A stretch of DNA of 64,000 nucleotides from positions 7,045 to 71,044 of the forward strand of contig CAZXYZ010000055.1 of NCBI GenBank assembly GCA_964645045.1, written 5' to 3'. The notes beneath the pieces are model-generated. The model was not told the DNA's origin. It ran no database searches and saw nothing but the letters and a program-made list of their open reading frames with translations. The position numbers were made by a program, and so were the translations under genes. Shown one piece after another: positions 7,747 to 16,008 of the stretch (position 1 is its first letter; every line of letters begins with the position of its first letter). This stretch comes from Anammoximicrobium sp964645045. Its GTDB lineage: Bacteria; Planctomycetota; Planctomycetia; Pirellulales; Pirellulaceae.

Positions 7747-10700
7747 GTGGCCCTAACTCGATCTTGTTCCAGCTCTTTCGACAGTGCCACGCGCAGCCGC
7801 GGAGCTGCTTACTACTACGGCCGTTGCGTCGAGATTACGGCTCAACGCCGGTTTGGCGTCACCGCCTTGGTCAGCGGTGGCAGTCCCGAACCTTATGAGG
7901 TGGATCTCGATTGGTCGCGTGTGGTCGACGGAGCCGTGGACGCCTATTGCAGCTGCCCGCGGTATGCGGAAGGGGATCTTTGCAAGCACGTTTGGGCCAC
8001 GATCCTGGCGGCCGATGCGCAAGGGCTGTCGCCCCATATCGTGAAGGGTCCCAATCTGATCGTGATGCATGAGCAGGAAGTCGATGCGGAGCCTGGGGGT
8101 TGGGGCCGCAAGCCGGCTGACAAGGCGTCGCCGAATTACGCAGCTCCGCCTCGCAAGCCCGGGGCTGGCCCGCCGAGTCCCAAACCACCCGCTCGCCCTG
8201 CGCCCTGGAAGCAATTACTGGCGCCGGCCCGGGGGAACGAAACGCAGACTCCGGGATACGTCTCGCCGGGCGCGCCCCGTGGCGAAGCGTTCGATGCCAA
8301 CGGCCGGCGCAGCGAAGCCTGGTATCTGCTGAACGTCGCCGCCAGCCTGGAACGCGGGACGCTGATTGTCGACTTCTATTATCGGGAAACGAAGAAGAGC
8401 GGTGGGTTCGGCAAGATCAAGCGGCTGAACGTGCGCCGCACCGATCGCTTCGGCGGCTACGGTCCCGAGGACCGGCAACTGCTGCAGTTGCTGTTGGGCA
8501 ACACGGTGCAGAACGACTCGTACTACGGCTCGTACTACGGCGGCTCTTACGCCGACTCGCAAGCCTTCAATCGGTGTTCCGTCTCGCCGGCGTTGCACGA
8601 TACGCTGCTGCCGCGGCTGTGCGGCACCGGGCGGTTCGTCTGGCTGCTGAACAGCGCTGTCCCGTTGGAGGAGGGCCGCGCGGTCGCCTGGGACGACGGT
8701 CCGCCGTGGCAGTTCCGCTTGTCCATCCAGCCCGACGATGCCCGTCAGCGTTGGACGATCCAGGGGCAGTTGTGCCGGGGCGAACAGGCGATGCCGCTGA
8801 GCGATGCCGTCTTGCTGCTGGCCAACGGCCTGGTTCTGTTCCCGCAAACACTGGCCCGCTTGGCTGCCAGCGACGATTTCCCTTGGATTTCTACGCTCCG
8901 CAAACACCCGACGGTCGAAGTCCCGTACGCGGAGCGCGGCGACTTGCTCGAATACCTGTGCGGGTCCTCGCGTCTGCCGGTCGTCGACCTGCCGGCCAAC
9001 TTGCAGTTGGAGCAGGTCCGTCCGGAACCGCAGGGCAAGATCTCCATTCGCTCGCCTCAGCGGTACACCGGAAACCGGTACCTGTTCGCCACCGTGTCGT
9101 TCCGGTACGGCGAACGGAACGTGCCTCTGCGGGAACGCCAGTCCGCGTGGTTCGAAGCCGACAAGAATCGCCTGGTGTTGCGTTCGCCGGACAAGGAGCG
9201 GGAACTGTTCGGCCAGTTAACCAGTCTTGGCCTAGAGCCTTTTACGCCGTCTTACTATCGCGGCGACGAGCCGGACCTTCGCTTTTTCCATAAGCAGCTG
9301 CCCCAGATCGTGGATCAGTTGACCGCCCACGGCTGGCTGGTCGAATCCGAGGGGCGGTTGATCCGCCGTCCCGGCCGCGTCCAACTGAGCGTCGCGACGG
9401 GCATCGATTGGTTCGAACTGGACGGCAAGGTGGATTTCGACGGCGTGTCGGCGTCGCTGCCCAGTCTGCTGAAAGCCCTGCGGAACAACGAGAAATACGT
9501 CCGTTTGGACGACGGCACGCACGGGATGCTGCCGGAAGAGTGGCTGAAGAAGTATGGAAGCCTGGCCGACTTGGGTCAGCAGCACGAAGGCAAGCTGAAG
9601 TTCGGCTCGTCCCAGGCGCTGTTGCTGGACGCGCTGCTGGCCGCCCAGGACGATGTGCAGGTCGACGAGCGGTTTGACGAGTATCGCCGCAAGCTGCGGT
9701 CGTTTGACGGCGTACGCACGGTCAACGCACCAGAGACCTTTGTCGGAACGCTGCGGCGATACCAGGAAGAAGGGCTGGGCTGGCTGAACTTCCTCCGCGA
9801 GTTCCAATTCGGCGGTTGTCTGGCCGACGACATGGGATTGGGAAAGACGATCCAGGTACTCGCGCTGCTCGAATCGCGCCGCACGGAATTGCTGCCGGCA
9901 GGCCAGACGCGCAAGCCGTCGTTGGTCGTCGTCCCCAAGAGCCTGGTGTTTAACTGGAAGGACGAAGCGGCCCGATTCACTCCACAGCTGCGCGTCCTGG
10001 ACTATTCCGGCCTGGAGCGGGCCACGCTACGGGACCAGTTTGCCAACTTTGACGTGATCGTGATCACCTATGGGATTCTGCGGCGGGACATCGTCGAATT
10101 GCGTAAGATCCCCTTCGATTACGCGATCCTGGACGAATCCCAGGCGATCAAGAACGCCAACGCCCAAGCAGCCAAAGCGGCTCGCCTGCTGCAGGCCGAT
10201 CACCGCCTGGCCATGACCGGCACGCCCGTCGAGAACCACTTGGGCGAGTTGTGGTCGCTGTTCGAGTTCCTGAACCCCGGCATGCTCGGCCGGTCCAGCG
10301 CCTTTGCGTCGTTGACGAAGAACGGCCGCAATCGCGAAGAAGGCGACTCGGCGGTGCCGCTGCTGGCCAGCGCCCTGCGGCCCTTCATGCTCCGCCGCAC
10401 CAAGGAACAGGTGCTGACCGAGTTGCCCGAGAAGACCGAGCAAACGTTGTTCTGCGAAATGCCGCCCAAGCAGCGGAAGTTGTACGACGAACTGCGGGAC
10501 TTCTATCGCTCCAGCCTGAACCAGCGCGTCGCCGAGTTAGGGTTGAACAAGGCCAAGATTCATGTCCTGGAAGCCCTGCTGCGACTGCGCCAGGCCGCCT
10601 GCCATCCCGGACTGGTCGATCCCAAGCGGACGGGCGAAGCCAGCGCCAAACTCGAACTGCTGATGGAGCAGATCTCCGAGGTCGTCGCGGAAGGGCACAA

Positions 10701-11148
10701 GGCGCTCATCTTCTCCCAATTCACCAGCTTGCTGGCGATCGTCCGGGAGCACTTTGACAAGCAGGGGATCGTGTACGAATACCTGGACGGTCAGACGCGC
10801 GACCGCGGCGTTAAGGTCAAGCGATTCCAGCAGGATGCGGCATGCCCCGTGTTCCTGATCAGTCTCAAGGCCGGCGGACACGGTCTAAACCTGACCGCCG
10901 CGGATTACGTCTACATCCTCGATCCCTGGTGGAACCCGGCTGTCGAGGCGCAAGCCGTCGACCGCGCCCACCGCATCGGCCAGGGCCGTCACGTGTTTGC
11001 CTATCGGCTGATCTGCCGGGACACGGTGGAGGAGAAGATCATCGAGCTACAGCGGGAAAAACGCGAGTTGGCCGATGCGATCGTCTCGGCCGACAACAAT
11101 GTGATCGGCAATCTGACGGCCGACGACCTGCAGCTACTGCTGAGCTGA
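7747..11148 (+). CDS. SWIM zinc-finger SNF2-family helicase
   Basis: This 1133-residue protein is read from a GTG at 7747 with a GGAG site nine bases upstream. Residues 68-81 form a SWIM zinc finger (C68-x-C70...C79-x-H81). A low-complexity Pro/Arg/Lys linker and a long middle domain (about 190-600) follow; the latter resembles the SNF2-associated domain of bacterial HepA/RapA-like and YwqA-type proteins. The SNF2 motor occupies about residues 655-1130, with Walker A GLGKT at about 697-701, a DESQAIKN Walker B box (usual form DEAQ), the MTGTPVENHLGELWSLFEFL motif III/IV region, and the C-terminal SLKAGGHGLNLTAADYV and DRAHRIGQ motifs. It should be a double-stranded DNA translocase. The 17-base gap to the fhcC-like gene suggests possible read-through. 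Confidence 0.9.
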   Translation: MALTRSCSSSFDSATRSRGAAYYYGRCVEITAQRRFGVTALVSGGSPEPYEVDLDWSRVVDGAVDAYCSCPRYAEGDLCKHVWATILAADAQGLSPHIVKGPNLIVMHEQEVDAEPGGWGRKPADKASPNYAAPPRKPGAGPPSPKPPARPAPWKQLLAPARGNETQTPGYVSPGAPRGEAFDANGRRSEAWYLLNVAASLERGTLIVDFYYRETKKSGGFGKIKRLNVRRTDRFGGYGPEDRQLLQLLLGNTVQNDSYYGSYYGGSYADSQAFNRCSVSPALHDTLLPRLCGTGRFVWLLNSAVPLEEGRAVAWDDGPPWQFRLSIQPDDARQRWTIQGQLCRGEQAMPLSDAVLLLANGLVLFPQTLARLAASDDFPWISTLRKHPTVEVPYAERGDLLEYLCGSSRLPVVDLPANLQLEQVRPEPQGKISIRSPQRYTGNRYLFATVSFRYGERNVPLRERQSAWFEADKNRLVLRSPDKERELFGQLTSLGLEPFTPSYYRGDEPDLRFFHKQLPQIVDQLTAHGWLVESEGRLIRRPGRVQLSVATGIDWFELDGKVDFDGVSASLPSLLKALRNNEKYVRLDDGTHGMLPEEWLKKYGSLADLGQQHEGKLKFGSSQALLLDALLAAQDDVQVDERFDEYRRKLRSFDGVRTVNAPETFVGTLRRYQEEGLGWLNFLREFQFGGCLADDMGLGKTIQVLALLESRRTELLPAGQTRKPSLVVVPKSLVFNWKDEAARFTPQLRVLDYSGLERATLRDQFANFDVIVITYGILRRDIVELRKIPFDYAILDESQAIKNANAQAAKAARLLQADHRLAMTGTPVENHLGELWSLFEFLNPGMLGRSSAFASLTKNGRNREEGDSAVPLLASALRPFMLRRTKEQVLTELPEKTEQTLFCEMPPKQRKLYDELRDFYRSSLNQRVAELGLNKAKIHVLEALLRLRQAACHPGLVDPKRTGEASAKLELLMEQISEVVAEGHKALIFSQFTSLLAIVREHFDKQGIVYEYLDGQTRDRGVKVKRFQQDAACPVFLISLKAGGHGLNLTAADYVYILDPWWNPAVEAQAVDRAHRIGQGRHVFAYRLICRDTVEEKIIELQREKRELADAIVSADNNVIGNLTADDLQLLLS

Positions 11149-11209
11149 GGCGAGCGTCAGCAGGCATCGTACTTGGTGGGGCCTTCCTCGAAACGCCTTG
11201 CATCGCAAG

Positions 11210-11227
11210 CCGAAGCGTCAGCGAGGG
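11210..11227 (+). repeat. Short dispersed intergenic repeat, copy 1
   Basis: CCGAAGCGTCAGCGAGGG occurs here and again identically at 36122-36139. When translated it gives the spurious 'SRSVSEG' and 'NPKRQRG' peptides that litter planctomycete annotations, so it belongs to a widespread dispersed repeat. Confidence 0.6.
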
Positions 11228-11334
11228 GGATCGCCTTCCACACGCCGGCGATTGGGGCGATTGCCGCCACCGCTAGCATTTTGGGCGGCAATCCCATCAA
11301 GACCCCTCCGTGGTCTGCGGGCTGTTGGTTTAAT

Positions 11335-11428
11335 CGTGGGATAGGCTTCCAGCCTGTCGAATGGAAAAACGGCGCAGCATAGTCACCTGTAACTGGGTGA
11401 TCCCGACAGGCTGGAAGCCTATCCCACG
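11335..11428. repeat. Perfect 25-bp inverted repeat with 44-bp loop
   Basis: The arms 11335-11359 and 11404-11428 are exact reverse complements. Each arm itself contains the small palindrome AGGCTTCCAGCCT, linking it to the AGGCT...AGCCT family at 2959, 26700 and 37236. Confidence 0.85.
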
Positions 11429-11736
11429 CAGTTGGCTCCCGCAAATCAACAATCCGCCTGCCTGCTGTTCAGGTATTTCCCCTGCCTTTTCCAGGTACTT
11501 TTCCCGTCGCATCTCCTGGTTCTTGCGGATTTGCAGCCCTCGCGTCAGCCGTAAGCTACACACCTGATGGCTAGATTGGGCCGCCCAGTGTGACGCACGA
11601 GCGGATCAGAAGGTCAAGACGGACCTGCACGCGGGCTCTGACCTGTCCTTCCAAACGACTGACAAATTCATCGCCCCGCAAAATCGTGGCAATCCACAAA
11701 GATAGGGCAATTCCGGCAGCCTGCTGGCATTCCAGC

Positions 11737-11755
11737 GGCAAAACATTTTTGCCGT
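11737..11755. repeat. Perfect 8-bp stem hairpin (CGGCAAAA/TTTTGCCG)
   Basis: An 8-bp stem with a 3-base loop (CAT) lies about 90 bases before the CAP/dockerin gene. It could be a terminator for something upstream or a binding site; nothing else supports either. Confidence 0.4.
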
Positions 11756-11842
11756 TCATATTGGTATTTGAGGTCCCAACCTCGTTGTTTAGTATTCCCG
11801 AAATCATGCTTTACGATTCATCAAATACCTGGTGGATGTGAT

Positions 11843-13522
11843 ATGATTCAGCGCGCCGTCACTCGTTCCCAATGTTTCCCTCACCGCCTTCGACGCCGAC
11901 CAACTCTTGAACTCCTGGAATCGCGCTGCCTGTTGGCCGCGATTACCATGTTGGACGATGAACAGCTCGTCATCGAGTTGATTAACCGGGCGCGTGCGAA
12001 TCCGGCAGCGGAAGCCGCCCGGTTGGGAATCGATCTGAACGCAGACCTGCAGCCGGGAACGATTTCCACGGCTCCGAAACCACCACTGGCCCCGAACCAG
12101 ATCCTGATCGATGTCGCTGCCGCTCATAGCCAGGACATGATCGACCGGGATTTCTTTGCTCACACGAACCCGGATGGCAAGAACCCGGGGGCGCGGATTG
12201 CCGCCGCTGGTTACTCGGCTTGGTATTGGGGCGAAAACATCGCGATCCACGCAGGTGCGGCCGAAGCCCACGATTTGCTGTTTACCAGTGGGGGGCACCG
12301 CGTCAATATGCTCAGTAACGACTACCGCGAAATCGGGGTCGGCGTGCGGCTCCGCACCGGCTGGGGCATCGACATGACCGAGACGTTCGCTAATCGCTCG
12401 GGCACCGCGTTTCTGACGGGCGTCGCGTTTTCCGATCAGGTCATCGCGGACAACTTTTTTTCCGTGGGCGAGGGGTTGGCTGGCGTCACGATTACCGCCA
12501 CGGCGAGGACCGTCGGCACGGCCTACACGACCACCACGGGCCCGACCGGCGGATACTCGCTGCAGGTGCCCGGCGGCACGTACGATCTGATCGCCTCCGG
12601 CGGCAAGTTGATCAAGCCGATCCAGATCACCGGCATCGGCGTGGGGACGGCTAATGTCAAAGTCGACTTTGTCGTGCCGTACAGCGACCCCGGGCCGCTC
12701 ATTCCCAACGCGGATCGTGTTATGACGGAGAAGGACGCGGCTGTCCTGATCGACGTGCTGCAGAACGACTTCGGCAGTGTTCCACTGAGTCCGGCCGTCG
12801 TCGCGATCGTCAAGCCGCCAAGCGGTGGCAACGTCAACGTCGACTGGCTGACAGGCCGAGTCACTTACACACCTGCCACCGGACGGACGGGTCCCGATGA
12901 ATTCACTTATCGTCTCCAGGGTGCCGACGGCGACTGGTCGCCAGCCGCCCGCGTAATTGTGGCCGTGGTCGACTTAGGCGACTGCCCCTGGAAAAACCCT
13001 CTCCTGGCTCCGGATGTCAACGCGGACCACCAGGTCGCGCCTCTGGATGCCTTGGCCTTGATCACCAATATCAACAACTATCAGGCCCGCGTCCTGCCCA
13101 CGCCGTCGATCCAAGCCGATTTCCCGCCCTCGTACTGGGACGTCAACGGCGACGGACGAGTGGACGCAAACGACGTTCTGAGCGTCATCAATCACCTCAA
13201 TGCGGTCGCGGATGGCGAGGGCGAGGCGGGCAGCAGTGGGGGCGCTATTGAGGCCCCTGTCTTCCCCACCGCACCGACGTTGTACTGGAACGTCCGCGAT
13301 TCCACCGTTGCGAATCCCACCGGCGCGGCCAACTCCGTCTCGGATTCAGAATCACCGATCTGGCCTGCAGCGGCGTCGACCGATTGGCTGGACTTGCCGG
13401 AGGTTTCGGATCGCGATCATCGAATCACGTCTGGAGATTGCGATACGCCGCCCTTCGCCGAGGACGACGTGCTATTTTCCGCCGGCTTGCTGCAAGCCAT
13501 CGATGCGGTCGCCGACCGATAG
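11843..13522 (+). CDS. Secreted CAP-domain protein with cadherin-like and dockerin modules
   Basis: The 559-residue protein begins with Arg-rich residues followed by TLELLESRCLLAA (about residues 22-34), the N-terminal motif of large planctomycete exported proteins. Domains in order: a CAP/SCP domain (about 40-175, with AHSQDMIDRDFFAHTNPDG, GENIAIH and GGHRVNML; both histidines expected in the CAP cavity are present), a carboxypeptidase-regulatory-like beta domain (about 205-275), a cadherin-like/Big domain (about 290-375, DVLQNDFG...VTYTPATGRTGPDEFTYRL), and a type I dockerin with two calcium loops (PDVNADHQVAPLDAL and WDVNGDGRVDANDVLSVIN, about 390-455). The Ser/Pro-rich tail has no clear anchor. 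It is a predicted surface or secreted protein; dockerins suggest docking to a partner protein, which is not encoded nearby. Confidence 0.85.
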   Translation: MIQRAVTRSQCFPHRLRRRPTLELLESRCLLAAITMLDDEQLVIELINRARANPAAEAARLGIDLNADLQPGTISTAPKPPLAPNQILIDVAAAHSQDMIDRDFFAHTNPDGKNPGARIAAAGYSAWYWGENIAIHAGAAEAHDLLFTSGGHRVNMLSNDYREIGVGVRLRTGWGIDMTETFANRSGTAFLTGVAFSDQVIADNFFSVGEGLAGVTITATARTVGTAYTTTTGPTGGYSLQVPGGTYDLIASGGKLIKPIQITGIGVGTANVKVDFVVPYSDPGPLIPNADRVMTEKDAAVLIDVLQNDFGSVPLSPAVVAIVKPPSGGNVNVDWLTGRVTYTPATGRTGPDEFTYRLQGADGDWSPAARVIVAVVDLGDCPWKNPLLAPDVNADHQVAPLDALALITNINNYQARVLPTPSIQADFPPSYWDVNGDGRVDANDVLSVINHLNAVADGEGEAGSSGGAIEAPVFPTAPTLYWNVRDSTVANPTGAANSVSDSESPIWPAAASTDWLDLPEVSDRDHRITSGDCDTPPFAEDDVLFSAGLLQAIDAVADR

Positions 13523-13665
13523 GCCGGATTGAAGATTCCGCGGGATACCGGCGATTGGACAACCGCGCGAAGTACCGCCTGGTGCTGTCAACGTCGCCCA
13601 TCACGTTCCAGAGGGAGCGGTGACCGCAACGCCTGCCGCAGAACAAAACGCGAAGCGGCATTCCA

Positions 13666-13683
13666 ATCAAACAGCTGTTTGAT
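13666..13683. promoter_or_regulatory. 18-bp perfect palindrome, candidate TetR-type operator
   Basis: ATCAAACAGCTGTTTGAT is a perfect palindrome 98 bases upstream of the regulator's ATG. It overlaps a plausible -10 element (TACAAT, 13683-13688). Size, symmetry and position fit a TetR-family operator for the regulator-adaptor-RND operon; binding is inferred. Confidence 0.5.
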
Positions 13684-13781
13684 ACAATCGTTTGAAGCGC
13701 CTGCTTAATGCGTTCCTGCGGTCATCCATCGCGCCGATCGGCGCGACCCTGAATTGGTGCAGACAGAGAATTCGAACATTC

Positions 13782-14462
13782 ATGCCAGACGACGTGCGTT
13801 CGCGGATCTTGAACTCGGCGGGGCCGATCTTCGCCGAGGTGGGCTTTCAAGCGGCGACGATCCGCGGGATCTGCCGTGCAGCGGGGGTAAACTCGGCGAG
13901 TATCAACTACTATTTCGGCGACAAGGAGAAGCTGTACGTCGAGACGGTCAAGCGGGCGCGGCTGTTGCGGATGCAGCAGGTTCCGATGCCGGCGCTGGAT
14001 CAGCAGATGCCGCCGGCAGTCCGCTTGAGGATCTTTGTCCACACGATGCTTTCGCGAATGACGGGCGTCGGCGAGGAACCTTGGCAATCCCGACTGATTT
14101 TGCACGAGATCTTGAACCCGTCGGGGGCCTGCCAGGAAGTGGTCGAGCAGCATTTTCGTCCGGAATTTGAGTTGCTGTTAGGAGTTCTGGACGAATTGCT
14201 CCCCAATTCGATTGCACCGCACGTCCGGCACCAGTTGGGCTTCAGTGTGGTGGGGCAGTGCCTGTTTTACCGGATCGCCCGCGAAGTACTGGCGATCCTG
14301 GTGCCGGCAGACGAGCGCGAGGCGCATTACTCGTTGGACGATCTGGCCGACCACATCACGGCCGTTGCCTTGGCTGCGGTCGGAAAGTTAACCCGGCCGC
14401 CCGGCGTCGCGGCCGATGCCGCCCAGCGGTTGCCAGAGTCGCCGGCCGCCTATACTGTCTGA
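13782..14462 (+). CDS. TetR/AcrR-family transcriptional regulator (CecR/YbiH-like)
   Basis: The 226-residue protein has an N-terminal helix-turn-helix (residues 5-55: ILNSAGPIFAEVGFQAATIR, ICRAAGVNSASINYYFGDKE), the TetR signature. The C-terminal part (about 75-210) resembles the DUF1956/CecR ligand domain, including an LILHEILNPSGACQEVVEQH stretch. The start MPDDVRSRI was preferred to the upstream TTG because it begins right at the DNA-binding domain. The gene is followed after 10 bases by a membrane-fusion protein and an RND pump, so it most likely represses this efflux operon and itself through the palindrome at 13666-13683. The inducer is unknown. Confidence 0.88.
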   Translation: MPDDVRSRILNSAGPIFAEVGFQAATIRGICRAAGVNSASINYYFGDKEKLYVETVKRARLLRMQQVPMPALDQQMPPAVRLRIFVHTMLSRMTGVGEEPWQSRLILHEILNPSGACQEVVEQHFRPEFELLLGVLDELLPNSIAPHVRHQLGFSVVGQCLFYRIAREVLAILVPADEREAHYSLDDLADHITAVALAAVGKLTRPPGVAADAAQRLPESPAAYTV

Positions 14463-14472
14463 GGGAACCACC

Positions 14473-16008
14473 ATGAAGCACCTCCTAGTTCGCTCCGCGA
14501 TGCCGCTGTTGATTCTGGCGGCCGGCGTGGCGGTTATGTTGGCGATGGGCAGCCGCAAACAGGAGACGCGCGAACCCGAAAACCAGCGGCAGGTTCCGCA
14601 ACTTGAGACGATCGCCGTCCAGTCGTTCGCGGGCGATCTGACCCTGGAAACCGACGGGGTGGTCGCTCCGCTGCGGGATATCGAAGTGGCGGCCGAGGTC
14701 ATGGGCCGTGTCCATTTCAAATCGGATGTTTGCCGCGCCGGCCACTTTGTGCCACGCGGGACGCCGCTGCTCGAGATCGATCCACGCGATTATGAACTGG
14801 CCGTGCTGCAATCTCAGAAACAACAGGAGCAAGCGGAAGCCGAATTGGCCGAGATCGATGTCGACCTGTCCAATATCGAGTCGCTGATTGTGTTGGCGGA
14901 ACGCGACCGGGAACTGCAGCAAAACGAGTTGGATCGAGTGTTGCGGATTTCGCGGAGCATCAGCGAGTCGGAGGCGGACCGCGCCCGGCGGGCGGTGTTG
15001 GTGGCGGACAACACGCTGCAGACGTTGAAGAACCAGTTGCGTGCCAACCGGGTCCGGCGCAACCGGCTGCAGATCGCCGCCCAATTGGCCCATGCGGCGT
15101 TGCAGAAGGCGCAACTCGATTTGGAACGTACCAAGATCGCCGCGCCGGTCGATGGCGTGATCGTGCGGGACAGTGCGGAAGAGGGCAGCTTTGTCCAGCG
15201 GGGTACGGCCTTGTTCACGATCCAGGACACATCGAGCGTCGAGGTGCAAGTCAGCCTGGAAATGAACGACTTGTACTGGCTGTGGCGCCAGCGGCCCGCA
15301 GCGGATTCGCCGCCGGCGGCCAGCACTATGGCGGCCAGCACTATGGCGGCCAGCACTATGGCGGCCAGCACTATGGCGGACGACGGCGCGGCAGCGGCCT
15401 ATCGCGTGCCGCGGACGGCCGCCACGGTGATCTACCAGTTCGCCGGCCGCGAAGACCTGCGTTTTTCATGGCAGGGCACGCTGACCCGGTTCGAAGGAAG
15501 CGGGTTGGATGAACGGACGCGGACCGCGCCCTGCCGAGTGGTCGTCGCGCGTCCCCGGGAGGCCACGCCGGTGGGGTCGTCAGCGAACCAACCTGCCGGC
15601 TCCGCTCCGCCGGCCCTGGTCCGCGGGATGTTCGTCTCCGTCTTGTTGCACGTCCGTCTGGATACGCCGCTGGTGCGGATTCCCGACGAGACGGTGCAAC
15701 CCGGCAAACGCGTCTGGCGCGTGCGTGACGGCCGGTTGACGCAGCTGGGGCCGCTGGCCCTGGTCCAGCGATTGGAGGAGCGGGCTGCGGATGGCCAGTT
15801 ACACCGCTACTGGGTGACGCCGGCCCAAGAGTCCAATCTGTCGCCGTCGGACCAGCTGGTACTGTCACCTCCCGAGGGGTTGGCTGACGGAGCCCAAGTC
15901 GAGATCCGGACGGTGGCGCCGGACGCCGCCGGCAACCGCCAGGAGAACGCCGGCGCCGCAGGGCCGCCCGCAGCCGCGGGACTGACGTTGCGGGAGCCGG
16001 CGCCATGA
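14473..16008 (+). CDS. RND efflux periplasmic adaptor (HlyD/MFP family)
   Basis: The adaptor bridges the inner-membrane pump to the outer-membrane channel. Residues 1-28 form an uncleaved or cleaved signal segment (no lipobox cysteine). Then come the split lipoyl domain (GDLTLETDGVVAPLRDIEVA and LERTKIAAPVDGVIV), a helical hairpin (about 115-215) and beta-barrel segments. At residues 282-301 the beta-barrel is interrupted by four exact AASTM repeats (15-bp DNA units at 15316-15375), a likely slippage-prone insertion. The total of 511 residues is longer than the usual 350-400. It starts 10 bases after the regulator gene and overlaps the pump gene by an ATGA. No TolC-type channel gene is adjacent. 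Confidence 0.88.
   Translation: MKHLLVRSAMPLLILAAGVAVMLAMGSRKQETREPENQRQVPQLETIAVQSFAGDLTLETDGVVAPLRDIEVAAEVMGRVHFKSDVCRAGHFVPRGTPLLEIDPRDYELAVLQSQKQQEQAEAELAEIDVDLSNIESLIVLAERDRELQQNELDRVLRISRSISESEADRARRAVLVADNTLQTLKNQLRANRVRRNRLQIAAQLAHAALQKAQLDLERTKIAAPVDGVIVRDSAEEGSFVQRGTALFTIQDTSSVEVQVSLEMNDLYWLWRQRPAADSPPAASTMAASTMAASTMAASTMADDGAAAAYRVPRTAATVIYQFAGREDLRFSWQGTLTRFEGSGLDERTRTAPCRVVVARPREATPVGSSANQPAGSAPPALVRGMFVSVLLHVRLDTPLVRIPDETVQPGKRVWRVRDGRLTQLGPLALVQRLEERAADGQLHRYWVTPAQESNLSPSDQLVLSPPEGLADGAQVEIRTVAPDAAGNRQENAGAAGPPAAAGLTLREPAP
15316..15375 (+). repeat. Four exact 15-bp tandem units inside the adaptor gene
   Basis: The unit GCGGCCAGCACTATG is repeated four times without a mismatch and in frame, encoding AASTM x4. 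Perfect identity suggests recent or ongoing slippage; the number of units would vary without frameshift. Confidence 0.9.

Larger units (their letters stand above)
11149..11842. other. Intergenic region with repeats, no supported gene
   Basis: This 694-base stretch holds no gene I can support. It contains one copy of an 18-bp planctomycete intergenic repeat (11210-11227), a perfect 25-bp inverted repeat (11335-11428) and a small perfect hairpin (11737-11755). A minus-strand frame at 11571-11807 (up to 78 codons) has no ribosome site and was not called. Confidence 0.6.

Noticed and set aside
11571..11807. 78-codon minus-strand frame
   Set aside because: No ribosome site at either possible ATG, and part of it overlaps a hairpin.
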